DNA of 64,000 nucleotides, taken from assembly GCA_036924085.1 (NCBI GenBank), contig JAVGWX010000018.1:20263464-20327463 (forward strand), given 5' to 3'. The position numbers and the translations under genes were made by a program. The notes beneath the pieces were generated by a model, which was not told where the DNA came from, did not search any database, and was given only the letters and a program-made list of their open reading frames with translations. Source of the stretch: Ariolimax columbianus. Lineage: Eukaryota > Mollusca > Gastropoda > Stylommatophora > Arionidae. The stretch's first letter is position 1. Every line of letters begins with the position of its first letter. This document shows positions 37,401 to 39,945 of the stretch, piece by piece.

Positions 37401-38825
37401 GCTGCTGCTGCCGCCGCCGCTAGTGCTAGTGCTAGCAGTGCACCAGCAAGTGTATCCAGCCAAGACTTATCGCCTCCCTCATCTTCTTCATCTTCACCCT
37501 TCCCAAGTGGCAGTTTAGGTAAAACTTCCGGACCTCCAAGGGCGGCTGTCAAAGCAGCTCATGATGCACAGGTGCAGGCAGAAATACAGAGGCATGGAGC
37601 CGCAGGGCCTGCTATTGCTTCAATAGGCAAGCCTACCATGCAGCCACCTATCAGACCTTCAACCCCTGTACTTGGGCCTTCCCCTGGGAAGCCAGTTGTG
37701 GGTGCACAGAGACCTTCATGGTCACCCTCCTACCCACAAACCCAACCACAGCAGCCTAGAACTGGCATGGTAGGCACTGTGAGATTACCTGGCATGCAGC
37801 AGGCTCATCCTCAACAACAACAGCAGCAGCAACCACCACCACAACAACAGCAACAACAGCAGCAGCCTTTGCCACAGGTGGGTCCTAGCACGATCAGTGC
37901 CACAGGTATGCCAGCTGCTGGTGGAGCAAGTGGCGCAACAGCCATAGGACCTGCGGTACACAACATGCTCCAAGCTTTTAAACACCAAAACTTTCCGCAA
38001 ACGGAATGGCTGGCTGTCCTTCGAAAAAATCCTCAACTCATGGCTCAGGTCCTAAAACTAAAAAATCAGAAAATGATGCAACAACAAATCCAGCAGCAGC
38101 AACAACAACAACAGCAACAGCAACCACAACAGCAGATCCACAATATGCCAAATATGGGCCAGCCAATGCCACAAGGTGCTGGGCAAATGCAACAGCAGAT
38201 TCGGAATCAAATGAGCCAGATGATGCCACAACAGTACAGACAGCAGCAGCTGCAACCTCAGCAACAGACATCTCAGATCAACCAGTTTGCTCAGCCACAA
38301 CAGCTATTTGTTCAGCGTCCTCGCATGAATTTCCAGCAGACGTTTCAAAACGACACAGGCCATAACATGCATCCGTACCAGCAGCAGCAGCACATGATGC
38401 AGCACCATCAAGCGCAGCTGAAACAGCAAATGGCTGGTGGTCAGCCCATGAGTCCACAGTACATGATGACACAGCAGACAACCCCATCCCCTCAGCAAAT
38501 GCTACAGCAGGTTCGATCCCCACCGACCTCAGCCGTTGGGTTACCACAGACAGTTCGATCTCCCCAACCGATACCTTCTCCTCGCCAACAGCCCATACCG
38601 TCCCCCCACCACAACATGGTTAACAGCCAATCCCCACTTCACGGTTTAAGTGTCGGACAAGACATGTCACAGTTAAACAATGACCATCTCATGTTATCGT
38701 CGCTACAAGCTCACAATTCCATATCTCAAATGTCAAACTCAGACGTGAACATGGGACAACAAGACAACGAGGTGGCGCCTCTAACACCTCAGGACCAATT
38801 AGCTCATTATGTCAACCAAATATAA
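1303..38825 (+). CDS. CBP: CBP/p300 histone acetyltransferase, 3' part of gene (14 exons, joined)
   Basis: This is the C-terminal 1273 residues of a CREB-binding protein/p300 orthologue, a nuclear transcriptional coactivator that acetylates histones and other proteins. The join is 1303-1421, 3780-3950, 6829-6986, 9814-9894, 10495-10551, 12746-12823, 14260-14327, 15980-16127, 19370-19510, 22428-22707, 25741-25938, 28789-28950, 31104-31385 and 36945-38825. Every junction is AG/GT and all phases agree, giving 3822 nt of whole codons including TAA. Residues below count from the first whole codon (1305). Domains in order: bromodomain (about 5-105), RING/PHD (113-230), HAT (245-500 and beyond), Lys-rich loop (503-535), ZZ (about 620-665), TAZ2 (685-765), NCBD (984-1025) and a Gln-rich tail. 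The human protein has a similar length over this span. TAZ1, KIX and the promoter are outside the window. Invertebrates usually have one CBP/p300 gene, so I do not choose between CBP and p300. I am very sure of the family. Confidence 0.97.
1471..1496. repeat. TA/GA microsatellite
   Basis: Short TATATATA then GAGAGA run in intron 1. Confidence 0.7.
1700..2690 (-). mobile_element. LINE remnant with RNase H and RT thumb region
   Basis: On the minus strand, 2391-2687 reads like the end of a LINE reverse transcriptase ([27 protein letters not shown], followed by ISGAMRTTP). About 2080-2200 holds the RNase H motif LYTDGSAFK. About 1760-1850 reads VLQWI and GNEKAD, the end of RNase H. The order RT then RNase H is that of I/Jockey-like LINEs. 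Stops and frameshifts show it is dead. Confidence 0.75.
2695..2955 (+). mobile_element. LINE-G 3' end fragment
   Basis: The + strand reads [28 protein letters not shown] with stops, a Cys/His motif typical of the C-terminus of RNase H-type LINEs. It aligns with the minus strand of 62500-62735 (shared NTLYGTxQQLIN) and, less closely, with 28260-28640. Confidence 0.6.
2956..3779. other. Unassigned part of intron 1
   Basis: AT-rich, no recognised element. Confidence 0.4.
3780..3950 (+). CDS. CBP: CBP exon: bromodomain acetyl-lysine pocket
   Basis: Acceptor AATACACAG, donor GTAATT, 57 codons, phase 0 at both ends. It encodes [12 protein letters not shown] through the [14 protein letters not shown] motif. 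Asn84 of that motif matches the acetyl-lysine-binding Asn (N1168 of human CBP). The match is close and uninterrupted. Confidence 0.97.
3951..4854. other. Unassigned part of intron 2
   Basis: T-rich runs near 4086-4140; nothing else recognised. The short frame at 4560-4820 has no recognisable protein. Confidence 0.4.
4855..5535 (+). repeat. Long repeat P, copy 2, split by SINE-A
   Basis: This is the same repeat as 780-1270, in the same orientation. It is interrupted at about 5237-5401 by a SINE-A copy that is absent from copy 1. Confidence 0.65.
5237..5401 (+). mobile_element. SINE-A copy, 5' truncated, inserted in repeat P
   Basis: Sense orientation, ending GAACAAAGAAGAAGAAG. It contains the SINE-A 3' half (GGTGCAAATATCGCAGTC, AAGCTGTAAACTAGCGA). 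It is flanked by imperfect direct repeats ATATCTATA (5231-5239) and ATATCTGTA (5402-5410), so the exact edges are approximate. Confidence 0.8.
5536..5790. other. Unassigned part of intron 2
   Basis: Short AT-rich gap between repeat P and an RTE-like fragment. No clear element edge is visible. Confidence 0.3.
5790..6215 (+). mobile_element. LINE-RTE 3' fragment (C-terminal RT region)
   Basis: The open frame 5803-6204 reads [20 protein letters not shown], then [25 protein letters not shown] and HGRRGATK. These are the hallmarks of the C-terminus of RTE-type or related reverse transcriptases. It ends in a TAAGTAAG-like tail. 133 codons are still open, so it is a fairly young but 5'-truncated copy. 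Confidence 0.8.
6216..6828. other. Unassigned end of intron 2
   Basis: No recognised element before the exon at 6829. Confidence 0.4.
6829..6986 (+). CDS. CBP: CBP exon: end of bromodomain and RING
   Basis: The acceptor is TGTTTCAG and the donor GTAATG begins at 6987. The exon ends with two bases of an Arg codon. It encodes the last bromodomain helix ([19 protein letters not shown]) and the cysteine-rich RING segment with [13 protein letters not shown] (residues 128-139). This is among the best conserved parts of the family. Confidence 0.96.
7113..7464 (-). mobile_element. SINE-A, full-length copy with target-site duplication
   Basis: Minus-sense copy (tail CTTCTTCG at left) of about 352 bp. 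It is flanked by a perfect 12-bp duplication GGAAAATGTAAT (7101-7112 and 7465-7476), which defines both ends of the family. Its head reads GGGATCAAGATACTGTGCAG on the minus strand. I see no convincing tRNA A/B boxes in it. Confidence 0.88.
7510..7840 (+). mobile_element. SINE-C copy
   Basis: It aligns with 45160-45505 and 46966-47270. Shared blocks include GGTTGTGCTATGCTTGGCTT, TCAATCCCTCAC and GCCATGAAAACAGCC. No pol III promoter is recognised; the family is defined by its copies here. Confidence 0.7.
7841..8495. other. Unassigned part of intron 3
   Basis: AT-rich, no recognised element. Confidence 0.4.
8496..8690 (-). mobile_element. SINE-B copy
   Basis: Related to SINE-A over its length. 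On + it starts GACGTTCGTCCTGAAAAGGA, passes the TTAGTTTACAACGAG block and ends near CGCCACTTAGAGGCGGAATA. Truncated at its head. Confidence 0.65.
8691..9166. other. Unassigned part of intron 3
   Basis: No recognised element. Confidence 0.35.
9167..9450. mobile_element. hAT-like non-autonomous DNA transposon remnant
   Basis: The left end AAGTGCTTCCCAAACTTTT and the right end TTTGAGAAGCGCT are imperfect inverted repeats. Internal TTGCGGACCGCCA near the right end is a pattern common in hAT-derived elements. About 280 bp with no coding capacity. I could not find an 8-bp duplication. Confidence 0.55.
9455..9715 (-). mobile_element. SINE-B copy
   Basis: Minus-sense copy: TGAAAAGAACGTG at left, CTTAGCCAGACTACAC and CAGCTATGAG blocks to the right. 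It starts almost exactly where the hAT-like element ends. Confidence 0.65.
9814..9894 (+). CDS. CBP: CBP exon: RING to PHD linker
   Basis: Acceptor TGTTTCAG, donor GTGAGT at 9895. The first base completes the split Arg codon. It encodes [12 protein letters not shown] (two zinc ligands, C153 and C156) and an acidic stretch ending in PTQPVQ. The exon is small (81 nt) and supported by frame continuity and similarity to human CBP. Confidence 0.93.
9895..10494. other. Intron 4 (600 bp), nothing recognised
   Basis: The shortest intron of the set. AT-rich. Confidence 0.5.
10495..10551 (+). CDS. CBP: CBP microexon (57 nt), PHD linker
   Basis: Acceptor TTATTTTAG, donor GTAAGT at 10552. It encodes about 19 residues, [19 protein letters not shown], like the SKDQFEKKKNDTLDPEP stretch of human CBP. 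It is too short to be seen by ORF length, but the phase (1 base in, 2 bases out) matches both neighbours. Confidence 0.92.
10868..11505. repeat. 22-bp minisatellite, about 29 units
   Basis: The unit is GAGTTTGCTCATACAGCATT plus two variable bases (AT, TC or TT). Units are very alike, so the array is young or homogenised. It lies inside intron 5. The open frames across it are an effect of the repeat. Confidence 0.97.
11580..11745 (-). mobile_element. SINE-A copy, truncated
   Basis: It starts TTCTTCTTCTGTGTTTGTTC at left (tail side) and contains AGTTTACAGCTTGATATTTG and the core up to CCTACTTCGACA. Confidence 0.75.
11950..12240 (-). mobile_element. SINE-A copy
   Basis: TTCTTCTTCGTTCGTTTTCA at left, the AGAACGGAATCC block, then CCACGTGGAGGTGTAGAAGG and CTTGGCAGATCTGG. 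Lacks the head. Confidence 0.8.
12350..12615 (+). mobile_element. tRNA-derived SINE
   Basis: TAGCGCAGTGGTAAGTACTGG (12364 onward, by position) resembles an A box and GGGTTCGGTACC resembles a B box. The body ends near ACAGGCGTATTAATGAGATC. Its 3' part resembles 43180-43300. Confidence 0.7.
12746..12823 (+). CDS. CBP: CBP exon: PHD finger core
   Basis: Acceptor TTTCAG, donor GTAAGT at 12824, 78 nt. It encodes [23 protein letters not shown]. The zinc ligands C199, C202, H207 and C210 are present. A Trp replaces the Met of human GRKMHQ. Phase is consistent with both neighbours. Confidence 0.95.
13010..13480 (-). mobile_element. LINE 3' fragment, dead
   Basis: The minus strand reads [20 protein letters not shown], then [14 protein letters not shown], as in the C-terminal RT region of a LINE also seen at 24418-24900 (minus) and 51530-52215 (plus). 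The element ends at a TTATTATTA run (13000-13015). Confidence 0.7.
13481..13865. other. Unassigned part of intron 6
   Basis: A 91-codon open frame on the minus strand (13479-13754) has no recognisable motif and is probably chance. Confidence 0.35.
13868..14110 (+). mobile_element. SINE-B copy
   Basis: Sense copy. Head TGGCTGCTTGCATCAGGGTC, then GACTGCAACCATGCATCTTGG, then the core GCTGAAGTCAGATATGTCGG. It ends just 150 bp before the exon at 14260. Confidence 0.7.
14260..14327 (+). CDS. CBP: CBP exon: end of PHD, start of HAT linker
   Basis: Acceptor TTGTTTTAG, donor GTAAGT at 14328, 68 nt. It encodes [23 protein letters not shown]224 and C227 close the PHD finger, followed by the basic linker to the acetyltransferase domain. 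Confidence 0.94.
14328..14685. other. Unassigned start of intron 7
   Basis: No recognised element. Confidence 0.35.
14686..15305 (+). mobile_element. LINE-CR (CR1-like) 3' end
   Basis: It aligns with 22790-23300, 42030-42625 and 56096-56970. The coding frame is that of the RT C-terminus (VKKANxMLGM, IKHRSxEVIxKLYKA, RPRLEYC) but is frameshifted. It ends with the TCTTCTAAACCAGTATAAA block shared by all copies. Confidence 0.75.
15306..15534 (+). repeat. Dispersed repeat Q, copy 1
   Basis: It aligns with 39715-39945. Shared blocks: TAGACAAACAGGTGATTGG (ATGGGTGATTCG there), GGGGCTGCCT, GGAGGCCATTCAGCTAT-like. No coding capacity seen. Confidence 0.5.
15535..15598 (+). mobile_element. LINE-G extreme 3' end
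   Basis: AGAGCAGTCTTGCTTAGCAG matches AGAGCAGGCTTGCTCAGCAG at 28600-28620, the end of another LINE-G fragment. Confidence 0.45.
15609..15773 (+). mobile_element. SINE-A copy, 5' truncated, with target-site duplication
   Basis: Sense copy ending in AAGAAGAAG. A 10-bp direct repeat AGAAAGAATA flanks it (15599-15608 and 15774-15783); the right copy abuts the tail. It sits in intron 7. Confidence 0.8.
15980..16127 (+). CDS. CBP: CBP exon: N-terminal HAT
   Basis: Acceptor ATCTTTCAG, donor GTATAG at 16128 (a weaker donor but frame-perfect). It encodes [19 protein letters not shown] and [19 protein letters not shown], matching the start of the CBP/p300 acetyltransferase fold. It ends with two bases of an Arg codon. 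Confidence 0.95.
16213..16603 (+). mobile_element. LINE-AAG 3' fragment with perfect target-site duplication
   Basis: 5'-truncated copy flanked by ATATACATCAGTGC at 16199-16212 and 16604-16617. Its frame reads [20 protein letters not shown], then [19 protein letters not shown] and a frameshift, then [17 protein letters not shown]. The tail is GATGAAGAAGAAG. It lies only about 85 bp after the donor of the exon ending at 16127. Confidence 0.92.
16700..18225 (+). mobile_element. LINE reverse transcriptase remnant, split by SINE-F
   Basis: The frames read [40 protein letters not shown] (RT catalytic region, with DD), then [27 protein letters not shown] and [18 protein letters not shown]. This is the middle and end of a non-LTR RT common in molluscs and other invertebrates. 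It carries frameshifts and a SINE-F insertion at 17443-17735. Confidence 0.82.
17443..17735 (-). mobile_element. SINE-F copy inside a LINE, with target-site duplication
   Basis: It is flanked by a perfect 14-bp repeat TGGGAAAACCAGAA (17429-17442 and 17736-17749), both copies being LINE sequence. On the minus strand the head has GTGGTTAACCCGCCGGCCTC (A-box-like) and GGGTTTGACTCC (B-box-like), so it is tRNA-derived. A second copy is at 25096-25410. Confidence 0.85.
18255..19060 (+). mobile_element. LINE-RTE remnant
   Basis: Reads [20 protein letters not shown] (RT catalytic FADD) and later [18 protein letters not shown] plus GLRDELN, as in the C-terminus of RTE-like LINEs. Several frameshifts. 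Confidence 0.78.
19061..19369. other. Unassigned end of intron 8
   Basis: Nothing recognised before the exon at 19370. Confidence 0.4.
19370..19510 (+). CDS. CBP: CBP exon: HAT core 1
   Basis: Acceptor TTTTTTTCAG, donor GTGGGT at 19511, 141 nt. It encodes [19 protein letters not shown] and [15 protein letters not shown], a nearly invariant core of the acetyltransferase domain. The split Arg codons at both ends fit the neighbouring exons. Confidence 0.97.
19680..21785 (-). mobile_element. Old LINE-AAG relative with RT and RNase H
   Basis: The minus strand reads [12 protein letters not shown] (RT catalytic, about 20960-20990), [13 protein letters not shown] (RNase H, about 20430), and MTMEHILQN near 19850, parallel to MTAEHLLQN of the younger copies. 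The frame at 21304-21735 (minus) is the region before the RT core. Many stops and indels: a degraded copy of about 2.1 kb in intron 9. Confidence 0.78.
21935..22015 (-). mobile_element. SINE-C end fragment
   Basis: GATGAAAGCTACTACAATCC and GAGTAAACTTACTC-TGTGGGCATTAAA match the ends of SINE-C copies at 30820-30905 and 25060-25095. Confidence 0.6.
22016..22427. other. Unassigned end of intron 9
   Basis: AT-rich. Nothing recognised. Confidence 0.4.
22428..22707 (+). CDS. CBP: CBP exon: HAT catalytic centre
   Basis: Acceptor CAAACAG, donor GTATTG at 22708, 280 nt. It encodes [11 protein letters not shown] (D348 matches p300 D1399, acetyl-CoA contact), [20 protein letters not shown] and [17 protein letters not shown]385 and Y416 are 31 residues apart, exactly as W1436 and the catalytic Tyr Y1467 of p300. 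The enzyme therefore looks active. Confidence 0.98.
22790..23300 (+). mobile_element. LINE-CR 3' end
   Basis: AAGGCAAATGCAATGTTAGG and AATATTAAACATAGGAGCAA blocks, as at 14686 and 42300, ending with TCTTCTAAACCAGCATAAAG. It begins about 80 bp after the CBP HAT exon. Confidence 0.78.
23301..23714. other. Unassigned part of intron 10
   Basis: Low-complexity AT-rich DNA; short overlapping frames only. Confidence 0.35.
23715..24325 (+). mobile_element. LINE-RTE remnant
   Basis: Reads [51 protein letters not shown] and [18 protein letters not shown] across frameshifts, the C-terminus of an RTE-like RT. Confidence 0.78.
24326..24400 (-). mobile_element. SINE-C internal fragment
   Basis: GTCAGGCACAACATACTGAC matches the minus strand of the TTGCCTGACCAG end of SINE-C. 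The rest of this copy probably continues at 24895, with the LINE at 24418-24894 between. Confidence 0.45.
24418..24894 (-). mobile_element. LINE 3' fragment, related to 13010-13480
   Basis: The minus strand carries the same RT end with [14 protein letters not shown] residues and ends in the TTATTATT run next to GACGCCTAAGCGAACATTAT (24418-24437 on +). Confidence 0.65.
24895..25095 (-). mobile_element. SINE-C copy, hosting a SINE-F insertion at its end
   Basis: AAACAGGCTGTTTTGAAGGTGG, the CACATATGAAG block and GAGTAAACTTACTCATTGTG are the minus form of SINE-C. Its terminal TTGTGGGCATTAAA is duplicated on the far side of SINE-F (25411-25424). Confidence 0.7.
25096..25410 (-). mobile_element. 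SINE-F copy with 14-bp target-site duplication
   Basis: Flanked by TTGTGGGCATTAAA at 25082-25095 and 25411-25424. It aligns with 17443-17735 (AACTGCGCT, CCTCACTCTC, CCAGTGGCAA, GGCGACT). The minus-strand head contains GGGTTTGAGCCTTGC as a B-box-like motif. Confidence 0.82.
25525..25645 (-). mobile_element. SINE-A 3' fragment
   Basis: TTCTTCTTCTGTGTTCGTTC at left, then CCCTGAACAGGGCTTTGCAA and AGAACGGAATGCGTTGTGTC. Truncated inside the element. Confidence 0.72.
25648..25710. repeat. 18-bp tandem repeat, about 3.5 units, just before an acceptor
   Basis: Unit TGTGATATCGGCACAAAT with small changes. It ends some 30 bp upstream of the CBP acceptor at 25740. Confidence 0.85.
25741..25938 (+). CDS. 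CBP: CBP exon: HAT and acidic helix
   Basis: Acceptor TTCCCAATCAG, donor GTAAGT at 25939, 66 codons, phase 0 at both ends. It encodes [18 protein letters not shown] followed by a Glu/Lys/Ala-rich helix (about residues 466-499). In the human protein this segment leads into the autoinhibitory loop. The sequence here differs in detail but keeps the acidic character. Confidence 0.97.
25984..26645. repeat. 51-bp minisatellite, 13 units, in intron 11
   Basis: The unit contains GGTCCGTTGTGCTTTCAACC and CCTTTTCAGTCCTG then ATAATTTTACACATTTA. It starts about 45 bp after the donor at 25939. Every unit has a pyrimidine-rich stretch ending in CAG, like a 3' splice site. One frame is open across part of the array (26052-26348), which is a repeat effect. 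Confidence 0.95.
26646..27440. repeat. Diverged dispersed repeat R and a 22-bp tandem
   Basis: About 26855-27000 resembles 29340-29480 (TTCCATTAC, CTTTCTTCTGTGTC, AATCATTTCTGGAGTC versus GATCATTTCTCAGGTC). At 27055-27141 there are four 22-bp units of ACATGGAACATCAACAGCTC type. The rest is unassigned. Confidence 0.45.
27440..27540 (-). mobile_element. tRNA-like SINE head
   Basis: The minus strand reads GTGCAGTGGTAGAACACTAG and GGGTTTGACTTTGG, A- and B-box-like. The body to the left is unclear. Confidence 0.45.
27541..27935. other. Unassigned part of intron 11
   Basis: No recognised element. Confidence 0.35.
27936..28075 (-). mobile_element. tRNA-derived SINE
   Basis: The minus strand contains GAGGCAAGGTGTTCGCCTCG (A box) and GGTTCAAATCC (a perfect B-box fit). 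It is not a tRNA gene: no acceptor stem closes. Confidence 0.65.
28085..28215 (+). repeat. Dispersed repeat H, copy 1
   Basis: TGGGTTGTGCATGGGACTAGCAACCTC resembles 39455-39485 and 49170-49205. Probably part of a LINE 5' region; family not identified. Confidence 0.45.
28260..28640 (+). mobile_element. LINE-G 3' fragment
   Basis: The + strand reads [18 protein letters not shown], then [22 protein letters not shown] and later [14 protein letters not shown]. This Cys/His-containing end follows RNase H in some LINEs. Confidence 0.65.
28789..28950 (+). CDS. CBP: CBP exon: lysine-rich autoinhibitory loop
   Basis: Acceptor TTTTATCAG (ends 28788), donor GTACGT at 28951, 54 codons. It encodes a run very rich in Lys (residues about 503-535), then [21 protein letters not shown] as in human CBP. 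By family knowledge this loop is autoacetylated to switch on the HAT. A second in-frame AG ends at 28770; using it would add six codons (VLNFYQ). Confidence 0.94.
28951..29339. other. Unassigned start of intron 12
   Basis: AT-rich, nothing recognised. Confidence 0.4.
29340..29884. repeat. Dispersed repeat R, copy 2, and unassigned DNA
   Basis: The first 150 bp resemble 26855-27000. The rest shows no recognised element. Confidence 0.4.
29885..30185 (-). mobile_element. SINE-B copy
   Basis: CATTCGTCCTGTAAAGGACA at left, the TCTTAGCCAAACTACACTAG block and CGCTTGGAGGCGGAATAGG. About 300 bp, near full length. Confidence 0.75.
30200..31060 (-). mobile_element. LINE-ZF 3' fragment, split by SINE-C
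   Basis: It aligns with 44780-45780 (minus). The 3' end near 30200-30300 matches the finger-coding region there (AAGATGGCAGCAGCAT, GACTTGTGCTGC) but is more decayed. SINE-C interrupts it at about 30580-30905. Confidence 0.7.
30580..30905 (-). mobile_element. SINE-C copy inside LINE-ZF
   Basis: Minus form: GAAGACTAACATCTGTTCGG at left, TCATGGCAGCCTGGCTAACA, GGAGGACCCCAGTCCACCTT, ends GAGTAATCCTACTCATTGTG. It lies about 40 bp before the exon-13 region repeat end. Confidence 0.75.
31104..31385 (+). CDS. CBP: CBP exon: end of HAT and first half of ZZ
   Basis: Acceptor TTTTCCCCAG, donor GTAAGT at 31386, 94 codons. It encodes [30 protein letters not shown] and the start of the ZZ zinc finger ([15 protein letters not shown]). 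Phase 0 at both ends. Confidence 0.97.
31440..31560. repeat. CT-rich low-complexity stretch
   Basis: Runs of TCTCTCTC just after the donor at 31386. Confidence 0.7.
31653..31900 (+). mobile_element. SINE-1 copy (tRNA-derived, poly-A)
   Basis: GGTTAAGTGGCACGGCTCAC (A box region) and GTTCGATCCCC (B box), then GCACCGGCCGTTACCCCGGG and the core GCTGAAGTCGGATGCACTGG. A-rich end at 31882-31892. Probable duplication TAGTTCAT at 31645-31652 and 31901-31908. Confidence 0.85.
32010..32310. repeat. 111-bp tandem repeat, three units, first one shortened
   Basis: Units begin AACTGCAGTTGACC at about 32010, 32081 and 32192. The second and third are about 111 bp; the first lacks an internal stretch with CTCCGTCAGTTGTGG. 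Confidence 0.85.
32517..32680 (-). mobile_element. SINE-A copy, truncated
   Basis: TTCTTCTGCGTTTGTTCTCA at left, GGGCTTTGCAAGTAGCAGGA and GTCGCTAGTTTACAGCTT. It stops in the core. Confidence 0.78.
32681..32815. other. Unassigned spacer in intron 13
   Basis: Short spacer between SINE-A and a tandem array; nothing recognised. Confidence 0.3.
32816..33250. repeat. Tandem repeat with about 105-bp and shorter sub-units
   Basis: Alternating phrases such as CAGTCATCAGTTCCCGTTGC, CTCATGAGTTCTCATTGCAC and TTTATCATCTATCATTTCAC, each joined by CCCTAATTT. Higher-order units of about 105-110 bp repeat at 32950-33240. Confidence 0.88.
33314..33546 (-). mobile_element. SINE-1 copy with 12-bp target-site duplication
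   Basis: Minus-sense with the T-run (poly-A) at left. ATATCCACGTTT flanks it at 33302-33313 and 33547-33558. The B box appears as GGGGATCGAACCC on +. Confidence 0.9.
33586..34284 (+). pseudogene. RT fragment of LINE-AAG
   Basis: Open from 33571 through the insertion boundary to the stop at 34282-34284. It covers RT from before the palm to the thumb, including FADD. The upstream endonuclease is missing through 5' truncation. Confidence 0.9.
34372..34830 (+). pseudogene. RT C-terminal and connection region of LINE-AAG
   Basis: Same frame as the RT segment. It reads [19 protein letters not shown], the usual end of LINE RT domains, then [15 protein letters not shown]. It ends at TGA where a Trp codon is likely in intact copies. 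Confidence 0.88.
34864..35670 (+). pseudogene. RNase H and C-terminal motif of LINE-AAG
   Basis: 268 codons in the same frame. Type I RNase H with D-E-D-D residues, then [20 protein letters not shown] and the CxC...H...C motif. The TAG at 35668 stands where the sister copy at the window end has TGG. Confidence 0.9.
35809..36155. other. Unassigned part of intron 13
   Basis: AT-rich, continuous with the target site before 33573; nothing recognised. Confidence 0.35.
36160..36400 (-). repeat. RTE-type 3' end, two tandem units of about 120 bp
   Basis: Both units have TGACTTGACTT, CCTCTTCTACCATA-like, TTCTTGTTCTTGTGG-like and a TAGCTGACC block. On the minus strand the end reads like the [14 protein letters not shown] 3' end of LINE-RTE at 6180. 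A third relative is at 44515-44690. Confidence 0.6.
36637..36910. repeat. 24-bp minisatellite before the last CBP exon
   Basis: Unit GTTAGGAGTGGATGGTTTGTTTAT-like (24 bp, shortened ones 18 bp). It ends about 35 bp before the acceptor at 36944. From 36738 one frame is open through the array and into the exon. Confidence 0.93.
36945..38825 (+). CDS. CBP: CBP last coding exon: ZZ, TAZ2, NCBD, Gln-rich tail
   Basis: The acceptor CATTACAG ends at 36944 and the stop TAA is at 38823-38825. The exon encodes 626 residues in one open frame. It finishes ZZ ([18 protein letters not shown]), then TAZ2 (37056-37295; [33 protein letters not shown] and KCPVPFC carry the zinc ligands). An Ala/Ser run lies near 37396-37450 and poly-Gln runs near 37813-37866 and 38083-38136. 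The NCBD (37953-38078) contains [13 protein letters not shown], like the human LKSNPQLMAAFIK helix that binds nuclear receptor coactivators. A TAZ2 to C-terminus block in one large 3' exon is usual for the family. Confidence 0.98.
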   Translation, partial: DFDLCIPCYKKESHQHEMTKLGLGLDVIASSGKEENPQESRRKSIQRCITSLVHACQCKNANCRINACHKMKRVVSHTLGCRRKANNSCPICKQMIALCCYHAKHCTENKCPVPFCPQLKHKLRQKQLLTNLHQAQMLRRRVAIMTNNANNAAAAAAAASASASSAPASVSSQDLSPPSSSSSSPFPSGSLGKTSGPPRAAVKAAHDAQVQAEIQRHGAAGPAIASIGKPTMQPPIRPSTPVLGPSPGKPVVGAQRPSWSPSYPQTQPQQPRTGMVGTVRLPGMQQAHPQQQQQQQPPPQQQQQQQQPLPQVGPSTISATGMPAAGGASGATAIGPAVHNMLQAFKHQNFPQTEWLAVLRKNPQLMAQVLKLKNQKMMQQQIQQQQQQQQQQQPQQQIHNMPNMGQPMPQGAGQMQQQIRNQMSQMMPQQYRQQQLQPQQQTSQINQFAQPQQLFVQRPRMNFQQTFQNDTGHNMHPYQQQQHMMQHHQAQLKQQMAGGQPMSPQYMMTQQTTPSPQQMLQQVRSPPTSAVGLPQTVRSPQPIPSPRQQPIPSPHHNMVNSQSPLHGLSVGQDMSQLNNDHLMLSSLQAHNSISQMSNSDVNMGQQDNEVAPLTPQDQLAHYVNQI

Positions 38826-39379
38826 CCAATGTCTTTGTGTACGTGAATGTTCAGCAAAACTATTTATATCACATCCCTTTGTGTTCAGTGTATCAACTCT
38901 GTTCCCTGTACAAACCAATGCTCTTTGAACAAATGTGATCACCATAGTTTCCACACAGAGCTCCTTTTATATTTTTACAAAAAAATTGTCGGCCGTGTTT
39001 TCTTTGTTAATAATATTTCTATGTTGCTGTAAAATTTCTACCGCAGTTAAAAATATTTGTGGCTCTTCTCTTGTAAATACATAAATTGCTATGTACAGAA
39101 GTTGGTGCAACTATAGTCTCTTTCTCTCCCTTCCCTTACCCCTCCACCCCAGCCCTCGAAAGTTGATGGGGAGGGAAATCTGGTTGACATTTATGTTGTA
39201 ATATTTAAAATGAATACACATGTAAACATTACCAAGCTGTCTGAATCTAATCTTACCAAATGACATTTTGTAGAGAGTTGTTATTCTGTGATCATGTGCC
39301 AGGCGTTCCATGCTGAAAGGACACGGCCCGCCACCCACTATCAAAGATATTGTAGTTTCAAGTGTGATATGACTCCTCT

Positions 39380-39515
39380 TAACATGGAGTGGTACCTGGC
39401 GTTGAAAGAATAGGGTCATTGTAATCTTTCGGGCATGTCGTAAAAAGTGACTACGGTGGGTTGTGTATGGGGCTAGCAACTTCATCATGTGAAAACATTG
39501 CTATTGTAACTTCTT
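39380..39515 (+). repeat. Dispersed repeat H, copy 2
   Basis: GGGTTGTGTATGGGGCTAGC matches 28160 and 49180. It may mark where the CBP 3' UTR stops being unique. Confidence 0.5.
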
Positions 39516-39583
39516 CTTGTGAGAGGACCACCTGTGGTGGTAGCCATATGATTCACATGAGCAAGAAAGCGGAAAAAGGACTT

Positions 39584-39589
39584 AATAAA
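39584..39589 (+). terminator. Candidate CBP poly(A) signal AATAAA
   Basis: This is the first canonical hexamer after the stop codon at 38825. AATAAA is common by chance in AT-rich DNA. Confidence 0.3.
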
Positions 39590-39714
39590 ATAAGACATGT
39601 ACAATTTATAGAATAAGAGCAGTGACCTCAAATCAATTAGCTACAATGATAAAGGAGGGAAAGACGTATTGGAAATTTTTTTTACTTAATTAGTCACTCC
39701 TAAACTGAAATGTA

Positions 39715-39945
39715 GAGGTTTACTTGTAATCCGACGGATAGACAAATGGGTGATTCGCCTGTTATGTCTTTGCATAATGGAGGGGCTGCCTACTTTTGAC
39801 TTCCATGCAGGCCACAATTTCTGGTTCGCAGATGTTTATTTTTTATTAACAGCTAACCTACAAAAATGGAGGCCATTCAGCTATTTCCCACCCAACTGAC
39901 ATGCCTGGTAGGAGGTTTGACTCCTCCCCCGTGTAGAAATTATTT
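39715..39945 (+). repeat. Dispersed repeat Q, copy 2
   Basis: It aligns with 15306-15534 (GGAGGGGCTGCCT, TCTGGTTCGCAG, GGAGGCCATTCAGCTAT, CTGGTAGGAGG). Confidence 0.5.

Larger units (their letters stand above)
38826..39590 (+). other. Probable CBP 3' UTR
   Basis: The sequence after the CBP stop has no coding similarity. The first canonical AATAAA downstream is at 39584-39589, which would give a UTR of about 760 nt. However, 39380-39515 resembles a dispersed repeat also seen near 28085 and 49110, so the true end could be earlier with a variant signal. Transcript data would decide. Confidence 0.4.

Noticed and set aside
37343..38547. Long minus-strand and alternative-frame ORFs over the last exon
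   Set aside because: Shadows of the Gln- and Ala-rich CBP coding sequence; CAG/CTG-type runs stay open in several frames.
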